Shown here: piece after piece, positions 44,673 to 53,555 of the stretch
How the letters are laid out: the number at the start of each line of letters is the position of its first letter
Position numbering within the stretch: position 1 is the first letter of the stretch
Source: Phormidium ambiguum IAM M-71
GTDB lineage: Bacteria; Cyanobacteriota; Cyanobacteriia; Cyanobacteriales; Aerosakkonemataceae
Assembly: GCF_001904725.1 (NCBI RefSeq)
Contig: NZ_MRCE01000002.1
Location: forward strand, 1 to 64,000
DNA: 64,000 nt
Reading direction: 5' to 3'
Translations under genes and position numbers: made by a program
Notes under the pieces: model-generated
Seen by the model: only the letters and a program-made list of their open reading frames with translations
Told to the model about the DNA's origin: nothing
Database searches by the model: none

Positions 44673-45323
44673 TTAAATTGGTGGATTTTGTAAAAGTTTA
44701 ATTACCTCTACAAGTTGGTGAGGATGTTCGATTAAAAAGTCCGGTTTTTGTTGTTTGAGTATTTTTTGGGAATTAAAGCCCCAGCTAACAGCAATGATTC
44801 TAATTTTACTTTTTTTCGCTGCTTCTATATCCCTGGTTTCATCACCCACATAAATTACTTCTTCGGGACAGAGATTAGCTTGGTGTAAAAAGCTGTTGAT
44901 GACGCGACTTTTACCAAAAATTCTAGTTCCTCCATAAATAAAAGCAAACAATTCTAACAAGCCGTTATTTTGTAAGAATATCTGCACATTTTCTCGGTCA
45001 TTAGAAGTAATAATTCCTAATTTATTTCCTTGTCTTTTTAATTCAAACAAAGCTGCTTTCATTCCCTCTACAGGGTACAAAACATGAATTTTACTGTTTA
45101 ATTCAGAAATCACTTTTCGGAGCAAAAAAGGAATTTTATAAACTGGTACACCCGATCGCCTAATAATTTCTCTAGTTGTTAAATTTTTAATTTGAGAAAT
45201 TTCTTCAGGACTTGTAGGTGCATAACCGAATTCTGAAGCTAGATTATTGCTAATAGTCAGTAGAACATCAAATGTATCGGCAACCGTGCCATCAAAATCA
45301 AAAATAATTACTTTTATAGTCAT
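44673..45323 (-). CDS. HAD-family hydrolase (phosphoglycolate-phosphatase-like)
   Basis: 216 residues. Haloacid dehalogenase motifs: IIFDFDGTVADTFDVLLTIS (nucleophile aspartates), LGIITSNDRENV (motif II), the lysine in GKSRVINSFL (motif III) and YVGDETRDIEAAKK (motif IV). The cap inserted after motif I is alpha-helical (C1 type), giving the layout of phosphoglycolate or pyrophosphatase enzymes. The substrate cannot be assigned. It is encoded 29 bases downstream of queG on the same strand, so they may share a transcript. Confidence 0.85.
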   Translation of the reverse strand: MTIKVIIFDFDGTVADTFDVLLTISNNLASEFGYAPTSPEEISQIKNLTTREIIRRSGVPVYKIPFLLRKVISELNSKIHVLYPVEGMKAALFELKRQGNKLGIITSNDRENVQIFLQNNGLLELFAFIYGGTRIFGKSRVINSFLHQANLCPEEVIYVGDETRDIEAAKKSKIRIIAVSWGFNSQKILKQQKPDFLIEHPHQLVEVIKLLQNPPI

Positions 45324-45352
45324 AGCTTGATAAATTTATAGAGAAGTACGGG

Positions 45353-46321
45353 CTAAGGATGCAAATATTTTAAGTTAGTCCGGGCATTTCGTCGCCACAT
45401 TTCTGGCTTAATTCTTCGTAATGCGGAGGCGGGAAATTTTTTTTCCCACTCTCGATCGGAAATTTCCGCTAATTCTTCTAGGGTAGGGTTAACATTTCCA
45501 GGGTAAGGTTGAAATTCTAAAACGTCTGTTGGTTTAGCAAATCTTTGGTTCCAAGGACAAACATCTTGACAAATATCACAACCAGCGACCCAATTATTTA
45601 AGTGGGGTGCGATCGCAGAAGGTAAATCTTGACTACGATTTTCGATCGTATGGTAAGCAATACAACAATTAGCATCGACAACAAAAGTTTGGGAATCAGA
45701 AGAATTATCTAAAGGACGAATTGCATTAGTCGGACAAGCCGTAATGCAACGAGTACAAGTACCACAGTGATGAGTATGAGGAGTGTCAGGAACCAAATTT
45801 AAATTAGTCAAAACTTCTGCTAAAAATACCCAAGATCCATATTTCTTGGTAATTACATTCGTATTTTTGGCAATCCAGCCAATACCTGCTCTTTGTGCCC
45901 AAACTTTATCTTGAATCGGGCCAGTATCAGCATAATAACGTGCTAAAATTCCTTCTCCTTGTTCCTGTAACCAGTTAGTTAGCGCCTTGAGTTTTTTGTG
46001 CATGACTTTGTGATAGTCTCGTCCCCAGGCATAACGAGAGATTTTGGCATACTCTGTGCCCTCTGGACGTTGATCCGATATGTAGTAGTTGAGTGCCACA
46101 CAAATCACGGATTGAACTTCTGGCATGATTAAGCGGATATTTTCTCGTTTTGGATTTGACATCCATTGCATATCTGCCTGATAACCCAATGCCAACCATT
46201 GCTGCAATTTCTGAGCTTCGGATTCATCTTCTGTATCTACAGATGCTATTCCAACTTGATGAAACCCTAACTCAGAAGCTTTCTGCTTTACCTGAGTGCT
46301 ATCAATTATTGTATTTACCAC
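45353..46321 (-). CDS. queG: Epoxyqueuosine reductase QueG
   Basis: 322 residues. It reduces epoxyqueuosine to queuosine in tRNA, using cobalamin and two [4Fe-4S] clusters. Cluster motifs are visible: HHCGTCTRCITACPTNAI and CDICQDVCPWNQRF, with an extra cysteine in DANCCIAYHTIENR. The N-terminal cobalamin-binding half includes YISDQRPEGTEYAKISRYAW and GRDYHKVMHKKLKALTNWLQ, and the catalytic-type aspartate in ARYYADTGPIQDKVWA. The start is GTG 46321 with no clear ribosome-binding site, as is common here. C-terminus ends shortly after RIKPEMWRRNARTNLKYLHP, normal for the short form without HEAT repeats. Confidence 0.93.
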   Translation of the reverse strand: MVNTIIDSTQVKQKASELGFHQVGIASVDTEDESEAQKLQQWLALGYQADMQWMSNPKRENIRLIMPEVQSVICVALNYYISDQRPEGTEYAKISRYAWGRDYHKVMHKKLKALTNWLQEQGEGILARYYADTGPIQDKVWAQRAGIGWIAKNTNVITKKYGSWVFLAEVLTNLNLVPDTPHTHHCGTCTRCITACPTNAIRPLDNSSDSQTFVVDANCCIAYHTIENRSQDLPSAIAPHLNNWVAGCDICQDVCPWNQRFAKPTDVLEFQPYPGNVNPTLEELAEISDREWEKKFPASALRRIKPEMWRRNARTNLKYLHP

Positions 46322-46561
46322 AAGTTCTGAACGAAGCGAGTAATGTTAACAACTGCCAGGTTGTTTCGTCAACAACTAATTATACATATATAAAATTTGT
46401 ATACGATAACAACCTTAGTATATAAGTCATTGCCTAATTCAACTATTTGTAATATTTATTTGCAATTTGTAAATTTATGTTGCAATATGGAAATCAAGGA
46501 GTACGAGATTCAAGAAGCCGATCGGCTGTACCAGTAGTTATCAAGAATCTCTTTAGCAGAT

Positions 46562-47083
46562 ATGACTTTTACAGCGGACTTTGCTTCAACAAACTTCTCT
46601 AACGTTTTCACTTCTGGCAATCAATTAGCTAATGCTGTACCTGCAACCACAGCGTTATTCAAGCGTCTCAACATTGATGACCAACTAGCTGTTCTGTGGT
46701 ATATCTACACTGAATGCGGTCGTTCTATTACTCCTGCCGCTCCTGGCGCAGCACGCTTACAGTTAGCTGAAGGACTGTTGAATCAAATTAAGCAAATGTC
46801 TCATGCAGAGCAACTACAAGTGATGCGCGACTTGGCTGCACAACGGGACAATCAAATTAGCCGTGCTTACGGTATTCTTAGCCCCAATACTAAATTAGCT
46901 TTCTGGTATCAATTAGCAGAATGGATGGTGCAAGGATTTGTAGTGCCAATGCCACCAGGCTATCAGCTTTCTCGTGATGGGGAAAAGGTTTTAGAAGCGA
47001 TTAAGTCGTTAGATTTTGGTCAACAAATCACTCTTCTGCGGAATAGTGTGGTCGATATGGGTGTCGATCCATTAGCGGACTAA
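46562..47083 (+). CDS. Helical carotenoid protein (OCP N-terminal domain homolog)
   Basis: 173 residues, an all-helical homolog of the orange carotenoid protein N-terminal domain. Signature parts: LFKRLNIDDQLAVLWYIYTE, AAPGAARLQLAEGLLNQIKQ, YGILSPNTKLAFWYQLAEWM and QGFVVPMPPGYQLSRDGEKV. The last segment before the stop, NSVVDMGVDPLAD, matches the natural end of this domain, so it is a stand-alone protein rather than a broken OCP. HCPs bind a keto-carotenoid; some quench singlet oxygen or phycobilisome fluorescence. Followed, after a MITE, by a CTDH gene, the arrangement known from the HCP4/CTDH pair of Nostoc-type cyanobacteria. The subclass call (HCP4) is inference from this neighbour. Confidence 0.92.
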   Translation: MTFTADFASTNFSNVFTSGNQLANAVPATTALFKRLNIDDQLAVLWYIYTECGRSITPAAPGAARLQLAEGLLNQIKQMSHAEQLQVMRDLAAQRDNQISRAYGILSPNTKLAFWYQLAEWMVQGFVVPMPPGYQLSRDGEKVLEAIKSLDFGQQITLLRNSVVDMGVDPLAD

Positions 47084-47164
47084 TCCAAGAAAGCAAAAGG
47101 CGGAAGGAAGAAAAGATTGTATTTTCAATTGATTAATTCTTTCCGCCATCTTGAGTTAATCTAA

Positions 47165-47257
47165 CAGGACTTAAGCAGAGACTCTAGATATAGGGGCAAC
47201 CACAGGGTAATTGCCCCTAAAAGTGGTAGTTTATTCTCATAATTTGCGTAAGTCCTG
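47165..47257 (-). mobile_element. 93-bp MITE with TCTAA target duplication
   Basis: Ends CAGGACTTAAGCA and TGCGTAAGTCCTG are inverted copies with one mismatch. TCTAA occurs on both sides (47160-47164 and 47258-47262), a 5-base target duplication. The centre is a palindrome around AGGGGCAACC/TTGCCCCT. It is nearly identical, in the opposite orientation, to 53556-53647. It lies in the gap between the HCP and CTDH genes and holds no gene. Confidence 0.92.
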
Positions 47258-47370
47258 TCTAAAATACTCCTAATTGAGTATATTTTAAATTTCTTTCCAG
47301 AGGGGCAGGTGTTTTTACCTGCTTCTCTGTTTAAGTTGGGTTTAGTAAGTGCGAAAAATGAGGTATGACG

Positions 47371-47799
47371 ATGCAAACTGCTGATGCGAAAAAAGTTGTA
47401 TTAAGTGAACAAGTTGATTTATTTATTGATGGAGTAACGGAAAGTAATATACTCAGCTATTTTCAGAGTTTAAATGCTGGTGATTTTTCGGCAACAGCAG
47501 GTTTGTTTGCACTGGATGGAGAACTACATCCTCCGTTTGAATCACCTGTTGTGGGTCGAGATGCGATCGCAGCTTACTTAGAGCAAGAAGCTATAGGAAT
47601 GGAGTTGCTACCTAATGAAGGTACAACTGAGGAAATGGAAAATAATTACACTCAAATTCAGGTGAAAGGAAAAGTGAAAACACCTTTATTTAGTGTGAAT
47701 GTGGGTTGGATATTTGTTTTGAATGCTCAACAGGAAATAGCTGCTGTTACTGTTAAGTTGCTAGCTTCTCCCCAAGAGTTATTAAGTTTACGCCGTTAA
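47371..47799 (+). CDS. CTDH, OCP C-terminal-domain homolog (carotenoid carrier)
   Basis: 142 residues from ATG 47371, which has GAGG 7 bases upstream; ATG 47365 is an alternative. NTF2-like fold matching the orange carotenoid protein C-terminal domain: ILSYFQSLNAGDFSATAGLF, LHPPFESPVVGRDAIAAYL, VKGKVKTPLF and TVKLLASPQELL. The residues that hold the carotenoid keto group in OCP, a tyrosine and a tryptophan, are kept (Tyr 30 in LSYFQSL, Trp 113 in VGWIFVLN). There is no cysteine at all, whereas I recall that the Anabaena CTDH dimer is controlled by a disulfide. CTDHs take carotenoid from membranes and pass it to HCPs. The MITE lies just upstream. Confidence 0.9.
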   Translation: MQTADAKKVVLSEQVDLFIDGVTESNILSYFQSLNAGDFSATAGLFALDGELHPPFESPVVGRDAIAAYLEQEAIGMELLPNEGTTEEMENNYTQIQVKGKVKTPLFSVNVGWIFVLNAQQEIAAVTVKLLASPQELLSLRR

Positions 47800-47808
47800 A
47801 CTTAATTG

Positions 47809-48243
47809 TTAAGCAACGGCTGGTTGTGCTAGGGAACGCATGAGCATCCTCCGACCTAAGTTAAGGTCTTGTTCTGAGCATTGCCAGTCTGGATGGGCGG
47901 TTCTTAATAAGCTTTCGAGTGTTTCTTGGTCAAATAGATGCCATACTGGAGCGCTGTTGTATTCAGTTGCGATCGCAAAGCAATTTTCGCTAATACAAAT
48001 AATATTGATGCTTTGCGAAACGCGCACTAACTCCATTTGTTCTCCTGGTTGTAGCCCTCGGAATTGGCGCATAATTTGCTTCCACTCAGCTACGGAAGCT
48101 ACGCTTAATCCGGGAATTGATACTGTTAAAGCAGTCTCACCATTAATACTAATCCAGTAATGACGGGCGGGATCGATACCTAAAAGCCACAGAGATTCAT
48201 CATCCAAACGATAACGAGGGCAAAGGAGAAACAGCTGAGTCAT
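47809..48243 (-). CDS. Hypothetical protein
   Basis: 144 residues from ATG 48243 (MTQLFLLCPRYRLDDESLWL); a longer frame to 48282 looks less likely. The N-terminal part is beta-rich (LGIDPARHYWISINGETALT) and the end is helical (TLESLLRTAHPDWQCSEQDL). I recall similar conserved cyanobacterial proteins but no function. It has no signal peptide or membrane segment. It is convergent to CTDH with only 9 bases between the stops. No ribosome-binding site is obvious. Confidence 0.6.
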   Translation of the reverse strand: MTQLFLLCPRYRLDDESLWLLGIDPARHYWISINGETALTVSIPGLSVASVAEWKQIMRQFRGLQPGEQMELVRVSQSINIICISENCFAIATEYNSAPVWHLFDQETLESLLRTAHPDWQCSEQDLNLGRRMLMRSLAQPAVA

Positions 48244-48579
48244 AACAGTATGGTTAATTTTACAAAACTTCAACCTGTGCAAAACCTTTGGTTTGGTAAT
48301 TCGTTCCTTTAAAGGTTAAGGAACTTTGAAGGTATTTGCGAAACTTTTCCAAATCTTAAGGTTTGTTTATCTAAAGGTGAATATGTTTGCAACAAAAGTT
48401 AGCAAAATTTATATAACCTATTAAATATGCTCATTTTTTTTGAAGTTTTGTAAATTTAATGTTTTGAGTAGAGCTAATAGGAGAACACCCTGAATCCAGA
48501 GTCAGCTTGATTAGGGAAAATGCGATCGCTTGTACTGTTAACTGGTTGACTGGTGATGATTGTTAGGGGTCAGTTATTT
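48244..48579. other. Gene-free stretch upstream of 48243
   Basis: 336 bases of AT-rich sequence between the hypothetical gene and the RsbW-like stop. A weak hairpin GTTCCTT / AAGGAAC lies near 48302-48323 and a HIP1 site near 48522. Otherwise nothing is seen. Confidence 0.4.
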
Positions 48580-49002
48580 TCAAGTTTTACTGGGTAGACT
48601 AGCTTCTAACTTAAGACAGTTACGACCATTGACTTGTAAACGATACTCTACTCGATCCATTAATCGATTCATAATCAACCAACCATAACCGCTTTCTTGT
48701 TTATCTTCGGGGCTGGGGGGAAGATAAGTAGATATATCGTATCCTTTGCCATGATCCCAAATTTCTAGAGCTAAATCCCGCTCTTGTAGTTCTAAGCGAA
48801 TCAAGATAGGAAGATTTGGCTGGTCTCGATGGGCGTGACGTACTACGTTAGAATATGCTTCTACTAAAGCTAAACGCAGGCGATTAGACTGGCGTGGCCA
48901 ATCTACTGAGTCTCCTAATTCTACTTCCAAACATCCTAATAACCAGCTTTCAACTATACTTAAAAACTTCAGGTCGCTGGGAATATGCAACTCCGTTCTC
49001 AT
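48580..49002 (-). CDS. RsbW-like anti-sigma / serine kinase (HATPase)
   Basis: 140 residues with a GHKL ATPase fold. N-box: RLRLALVEAYSNVVRHAHRD. G1 box: LEIWDHGKGYDIS. G2-type end: SGYGWLIMNRLMDRVEY. Such small kinases either phosphorylate a STAS antagonist or bind a sigma factor. The start is 3 bases after the stop of the PP2C phosphatase gene, so they form one unit. No STAS protein or sigma factor is encoded in this window, so the target must be elsewhere. The kinase activity is inferred from the family and the intact N-box. Confidence 0.88.
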   Translation of the reverse strand: MRTELHIPSDLKFLSIVESWLLGCLEVELGDSVDWPRQSNRLRLALVEAYSNVVRHAHRDQPNLPILIRLELQERDLALEIWDHGKGYDISTYLPPSPEDKQESGYGWLIMNRLMDRVEYRLQVNGRNCLKLEASLPSKT

Positions 49003-49005
49003 TGA

Positions 49006-50685
49006 CTAAAGAACCTCCAAAGAAAGTATGGTTTGGTCGTCTTCTTGTACTTGGTTTTGTCCGCGAATGCGATCGAGTAATCGAGTTAAATTTAATGGAC
49101 TAGCCTCTTGGGTAAGTAAAGTCCATAAACCTTCTTGCTTCAGCATAAAACGTTGGCTAGGATCGCTACCATTACCATTTCCCGGAGTCAAGTCTTCTTG
49201 CGTAACTGTAGCTTCAGTGATGCCATCGCTGGCTAACAAAAGTGCTTCTCCAGGGTTAAGTTGTAAGTTGCCGGGAGTACCTTTCCAGACGGGTAAGATG
49301 CCTAAAGGAACGCCTCTAGCTTTCAGGAAGTTCGGTTCCACTCCGTCTATTTTTTTGGATACATCTTTGTATGACCAAACCAAGGGATAAATATGACCAG
49401 CATTAGCGTAAACCAATTCACCTGTCGCTGAGGTGTAACGTGCCAGAACCATTGTAATAAAGCAGTTATTCCCGATCAGATCTTCAGAAAGGCTGCTGTT
49501 CAGATTCTGCATGAGAACATGAGGAGTGGGAGGATTTTCTTGGGAAAGTTCCCTTCGCATTACTGATATGGCGCTAGCCATAAACAAAGCTGCGGGTACT
49601 CCTTTGCCGGAAACATCTCCGACTGCTAGCCAAACGTCTCCTTTCGGGTGGGCAAAAACTTCAAAGAAATCACCTCCAACTTCCCTAGCAGGGAAGCAAC
49701 AGGCTTGGATTCTGATGCCTTCTAAATCTGGCCAGCTTTGGCGGAGTAGGTTATTTTGGATTTGCCGAGCTACTTCGAGTTCGGCTCGCATTTGCTGTGC
49801 TTGCTCTTGGGTACGTTGGTACAGTTTGGCTTGCGAGAGGGCAAGTGCGGCTTGTTCGGAGACGCTTTCGATTAGTTTTACGTCTTCCGATGTCCAAGTT
49901 TCCCGATTGCTTAGATGATATAAGCACAGGACGGCGAGCAGTTCTTGTTGACAGATTAAGGGAATGATTAATTGTGTTTCTTGTTTGCCTTCGGTTTCAT
50001 TGTTTTGAATAGTTTTTGTTTGTTGAGTTTCTAGTACTGTTTGTAAGCCTTCTGGGTCAATTTTTAGTTCGATATCTGTATCAGAAGCATGATAAGAAAA
50101 TGATTCTGGTAGTAAGCGTGAGCCTTCCACTGGTCGCAGCAAACAAGAAGTCGTACCAAAGGTTTGACCGATGGTTTCCACAATTGTTTGTAGCATACTG
50201 CGATAATCCAAAGATTCCCGAATCGCACTGGTTACAGCGTTGAAGATGGTTTCTCGCTGTAAGGCGCGACGTAGTTCATCAGTGCGCCGCTTGAGAACTC
50301 CATAAGTTTCTGAAGCTTGTTGAACTACGGCTTTTAATTCGGTAGGATTCCAAGGTTTGGTGATGTACTTAAATACTTGACCTGAGTTAATGGCTTCTAC
50401 TAGGTCTTCTACATCTGTGTAACCTGTGAGCAGGATGCGTATTGTATCTGGAAAGCGTTCCACTGTCCGACCTAAGAATTCTGTCCCGTTCATTTGGGGC
50501 ATTCTTTGATCGGAAATTATCACTGCCATTTCGCCTTCTTTGTCGAGTACTTCTAGGGCGCTTGGCCCACTTTCGGCTTTGTATACTTGAAATTCCCGCC
50601 GAAAAGTTCTGTACAGCAAATCGAGGTTATCAGGCTCGTCATCCACTACCATGAGTTTGAGTTTGCTGCCGTCTCCCCGACTCAT
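49006..50685 (-). CDS. Receiver-GAF-PP2C phosphatase (RsbU-like)
   Basis: 559 residues. Receiver domain about 8-130: MVVDDEPDNLDLLYR, phospho-acceptor aspartate in VIISDQRMPQMNG, threonine in LLTGYTDVEDL and lysine in YITKPWNPTE. GAF domain about 155-290 (FNAVTSAIRESLDYRSMLQT). A short coiled-coil (about 290-320), then a SpoIIE/PP2C domain about 325-559: REVGGDFFEVFAHPKGDVWL, AVGDVSGKGVPAALFMA and LLLASDGITEATV with metal-binding aspartates. It is expected to dephosphorylate a STAS antagonist, opposite to the downstream RsbW-like kinase. The gap to the NarL-type regulator gene is about 100 bases, and that gene may belong to the same signalling unit. Confidence 0.92.
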   Translation of the reverse strand: MSRGDGSKLKLMVVDDEPDNLDLLYRTFRREFQVYKAESGPSALEVLDKEGEMAVIISDQRMPQMNGTEFLGRTVERFPDTIRILLTGYTDVEDLVEAINSGQVFKYITKPWNPTELKAVVQQASETYGVLKRRTDELRRALQRETIFNAVTSAIRESLDYRSMLQTIVETIGQTFGTTSCLLRPVEGSRLLPESFSYHASDTDIELKIDPEGLQTVLETQQTKTIQNNETEGKQETQLIIPLICQQELLAVLCLYHLSNRETWTSEDVKLIESVSEQAALALSQAKLYQRTQEQAQQMRAELEVARQIQNNLLRQSWPDLEGIRIQACCFPAREVGGDFFEVFAHPKGDVWLAVGDVSGKGVPAALFMASAISVMRRELSQENPPTPHVLMQNLNSSLSEDLIGNNCFITMVLARYTSATGELVYANAGHIYPLVWSYKDVSKKIDGVEPNFLKARGVPLGILPVWKGTPGNLQLNPGEALLLASDGITEATVTQEDLTPGNGNGSDPSQRFMLKQEGLWTLLTQEASPLNLTRLLDRIRGQNQVQEDDQTILSLEVL

Positions 50686-50786
50686 CTATTACTCCACTTC
50701 CAAGTCATAATAATTGGGAATTTTGAATTTTGAATTCTAAAATTTTAGGTTTCAGAATTGAAAATCCAAAATTCGTGGTTTCTGTT

Positions 50787-51515
50787 TTACCCTACTAATC
50801 CAGAGCGCAGGGCTCGAACCGCTGCTTGGGTACGGTCATCAGCACAGAGTTTGTTTAAAATATTACGGACGTGAGTTTTCACGGTACCGACGGTGATGTA
50901 CAGTTTTTCTGCGATCGCCGCGTTGCTGAAGCCTTCCACAATTAGTTCTAGCACTTCCAGTTCCCTTTCGGTTAAGGGATATGCTTCTAGCATATTAGTA
51001 TATTCTTGTTCGGTAGCTTGAATTGCTACAGTTTTAGAACTGGTGGGCGCTTGGGTAGCGTTTGTGCTTTGCTCTGAGGTTTGTCGGGTTTGATGAAGTA
51101 CAATTTTGGCGATCGCTGGATCGATCCAAGAGTTGCCTTCTTGGGTCACTTGCAATGCTTCTAGTAAGCGATCGAAGCTAATGTCTTTCATGCAATAAGA
51201 ATCAGCACCAGCGGCAAATGCTGCCAGTACCGCTTCTTCGTTATCTTGTAATGTCAAAATTAATACTTTCGGCGCTGGTTTAGTTTCGTCTTGACTTGCC
51301 TTTAACTGTCTTGTCAACTCAATGCCGTCTATATCTGGCAGACCGATATCAACTATGGCAATATCTGGTTGAGCCGTCTGTAATAACTTTAATCCCTCAG
51401 TACCATTGGCAGCTTCACCAACAACTGCTATTTCCTGCCGTTGTTGCAATGCTGTTCTTATCCCCACACGAGTGAGGTCATGATCTTCAATGAGGGCAAC
51501 GCGAATTTTGTCCAT
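50787..51515 (-). CDS. NarL/LuxR-type response regulator
   Basis: 242 residues from ATG 51515; an in-frame TTG at 51521 is a poorer start. Receiver about 1-125: IRVALIEDHDLTRVGIRTAL, acceptor aspartate in DIAIVDIGLPDIDG, lysine in YCMKDISFDRL. A linker of about 45 residues rich in Ser/Thr/Gln follows. LuxR-type HTH about 178-240: LTERELEVLELIVEGFSNAA and ITVGTVKTHVRNILNKL, then VRALRSGLV. A transcription factor controlled by phosphorylation; its kinase is not in the window. Upstream of the PP2C gene on the same strand. Confidence 0.93.
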   Translation of the reverse strand: MDKIRVALIEDHDLTRVGIRTALQQRQEIAVVGEAANGTEGLKLLQTAQPDIAIVDIGLPDIDGIELTRQLKASQDETKPAPKVLILTLQDNEEAVLAAFAAGADSYCMKDISFDRLLEALQVTQEGNSWIDPAIAKIVLHQTRQTSEQSTNATQAPTSSKTVAIQATEQEYTNMLEAYPLTERELEVLELIVEGFSNAAIAEKLYITVGTVKTHVRNILNKLCADDRTQAAVRALRSGLVG

Positions 51516-52004
51516 TGTCAACGTTCCCGTTTATTTAATGCGTTTGACTTGTGCCACACTAGTTTACAAATGTTTCCAGGGGTTTAGTTAGATTACACCC
51601 ATTTACAGAAAAGATGTGTTCCTCTATTTCAATAGATTAAAAGTAATAGAGTTGTTAACTAGCTTTTTTTTAATTTTTGTCTAGAAGGAAGAAGTTGGTT
51701 GCGAAATTAATACCTAAGAAGGATTGTATTTTTGACTTGTTTAATATCCTGTGGATGACGATATCGGCCTAAATACTTGTTTTCTTCGGTCTTGAGCTTG
51801 GTGTATTCTACTCCTGTGGTTGTAATTTTTCCCAAATATTAGCATTTTTCGGTTCGTAGTTGTAGATTATTGGTCTGAAGACTGAGCTAAAGCTACGCAA
51901 AGCCATCAGGATAATAGTGGTTGCGGTCAGGCTAAGGTCAGGGTATTAAGTTGATAAAAAGGATTAGAAGTTGATTTTGGGGTTCTAATTCCCGATCGAA
52001 TTAT
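51516..52004. other. Gene-free stretch before the response-regulator start
   Basis: 489 bases between the rsmH stop and the response-regulator start. AT-rich with no hairpin, repeat or ORF I can support. It probably contains the promoter for the signalling genes. Confidence 0.4.
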
Positions 52005-52907
52005 TTACAATTTAAGTTTTTCGGCTATTCTGAGTTTAGCTGAACGCGATCGTAGATTTTGCTGTAATTCTGTTTCTTGTGGTGTAATCGGTTTTTTGGT
52101 AATTACTTGCAAAATTGGTGATTCTTTAAATGAATGTTTCACTAATCTATCTTCTAAACTATGAAAACTAATAATCCCAATTCTTCCTCCAGGTTTTAAC
52201 CAGTTGGGGGCGATTTTGAGAAAAGTTTCTAAAGATGCTAATTCTTGATTGACGACTATTCGTAATGCTTGAAATACGCGAGTTGCCGGGTGAATTCTGC
52301 CATAACGGTAAGCACGGGGAACGCTGTGAAAGATTTCATTGGCTAATTCTGTGGTTGTTTTAAATGGGCGTTTTTCAACGATTTGTCTGGCTATGCGACG
52401 TGATAATCTTTCTTCTCCATATTTATAGAATATATCGGCTAATTCTTGTTCTTCCCATTCATTGATAATGTCAGCAGCGGTTAAAGCTTCTCTTTGATCC
52501 ATTCGCATATCTAATTCTGCTTCTTGGCGGAAACTAAAACCTCTTGAACCTGTGTCTAAATGAAATGAACTAACGCCTAAGTCAGCTATGATGCCATCAA
52601 AGGTTAATTCTTGTGGTTGATATTCGGCAAAGTTACCGCGCCAAAATGTGAGACGATCGTTAAATTCAATTAATTTATTTTTGGCGGCATTAATTGCTGC
52701 TTCATCTCGATCGATCGCAATTACTTTTGTATCGGGTGCGGTTTGTAAAATTAATTGAGTGTGTCCCCCGCCGCCTACAGTAGCATCAAGGTATATTCCC
52801 CCAGGATTAATTACTATACCGGAAATTAATTCGGTTGCTAAAACTGAGATGTGGACAAAGTTAGGTTTAGTTTCTGGATTGGTGGTGTTTGGGTCGATCG
52901 CATTCAT
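52005..52907 (-). CDS. rsmH: 16S rRNA m4C1402 methyltransferase RsmH
   Basis: 300 residues. SAM-binding motif: [20 protein letters not shown], acidic loop [15 protein letters not shown], substrate-type [20 protein letters not shown], then [20 protein letters not shown] and [20 protein letters not shown], and the end [13 protein letters not shown]. It N4-methylates C1402 in 16S rRNA. Although often in the dcw division cluster (near mraZ, ftsL), it stands alone here, as usual in cyanobacteria. Confidence 0.96.
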   Translation of the reverse strand: MNAIDPNTTNPETKPNFVHISVLATELISGIVINPGGIYLDATVGGGGHTQLILQTAPDTKVIAIDRDEAAINAAKNKLIEFNDRLTFWRGNFAEYQPQELTFDGIIADLGVSSFHLDTGSRGFSFRQEAELDMRMDQREALTAADIINEWEEQELADIFYKYGEERLSRRIARQIVEKRPFKTTTELANEIFHSVPRAYRYGRIHPATRVFQALRIVVNQELASLETFLKIAPNWLKPGGRIGIISFHSLEDRLVKHSFKESPILQVITKKPITPQETELQQNLRSRSAKLRIAEKLKL

Positions 52908-53213
52908 TGGTAACAGCTATTGATAATAAATAGATTTTAAACGATTTGCTGAGTGCTAGAGTCGGTGGTGGACTGTATAAATTTTCAATTATCCATAACA
53001 TTTACCTACTCAAATTTACTATTAATTAACAATTAAATAGGATCAAAACCTGGACATCACATAATTAGTGCGAATATCATAGTGAATAAATAACCAATTT
53101 TCTCTAATAAAATTTGGTTAATAAGTATTTAAAAGTGGTGCTTCTTGATGAGGAGAAAGCAAGGTTTACTTGTTTTTAAGTGACTTTTCACTCATTTTAT
53201 TAAGGAGAAATTC
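52908..53213. other. Gene-free stretch upstream of the secreted Arg-rich protein
   Basis: 306 bases, AT-rich, with promoters of divergent rsmH and the small secreted protein. AAGGAG at 53201 serves as ribosome-binding site of the latter. No other feature. Confidence 0.4.
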
Positions 53214-53534
53214 ATGAGTTTGAATAGATTGATTGCTGGAGTAGCGATCGCTGGTTTAGCGGTGTTTACTGCTGCTCCTGCTATTCCTTCATTTGCTGGA
53301 GAAAGTATATCTAATAAAGTAGAAACACAGCAATTGGCTCAGAGGCGCGATCGAGATAATTGGGATCGAGATAGAAGATGGGATAGGAACGATCGGTGGC
53401 GCGATCGTTATACTCGTCGTTACTGCTACTATGAACGTCGTGGTAGACGTATTTACTATTGCTGTCGTGAAAGAGTTTGGCGCAACGGACGTTATTATGA
53501 TACACGGCCTTCTTGTCAGCCTGTAAGAAGGTAA
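53214..53534 (+). CDS. Small secreted Arg/Asp-rich protein
   Basis: 106 residues. A signal peptide (about 1-28, RLIAGVAIAGLAVFTAAPAI) precedes a mature part whose first half is a run of Arg, Asp and Trp (QRRDRDNWDRDRRWDRNDRW), partly encoded by HIP1-like CGCGATCG repeats. The second half holds six cysteines, starting at RRYCYYERRGRRIYYC and ending in a C-Q-P-V-R-R tail, so disulfides in the periplasm are likely. No known domain. Strong AAGGAG about 8 bases before the ATG. Expression of an intact signal sequence argues for a real gene; the function is unknown. Confidence 0.65.
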   Translation: MSLNRLIAGVAIAGLAVFTAAPAIPSFAGESISNKVETQQLAQRRDRDNWDRDRRWDRNDRWRDRYTRRYCYYERRGRRIYYCCRERVWRNGRYYDTRPSCQPVRR

Positions 53535-53555
53535 ATAACGGGTAATTAACATTTA

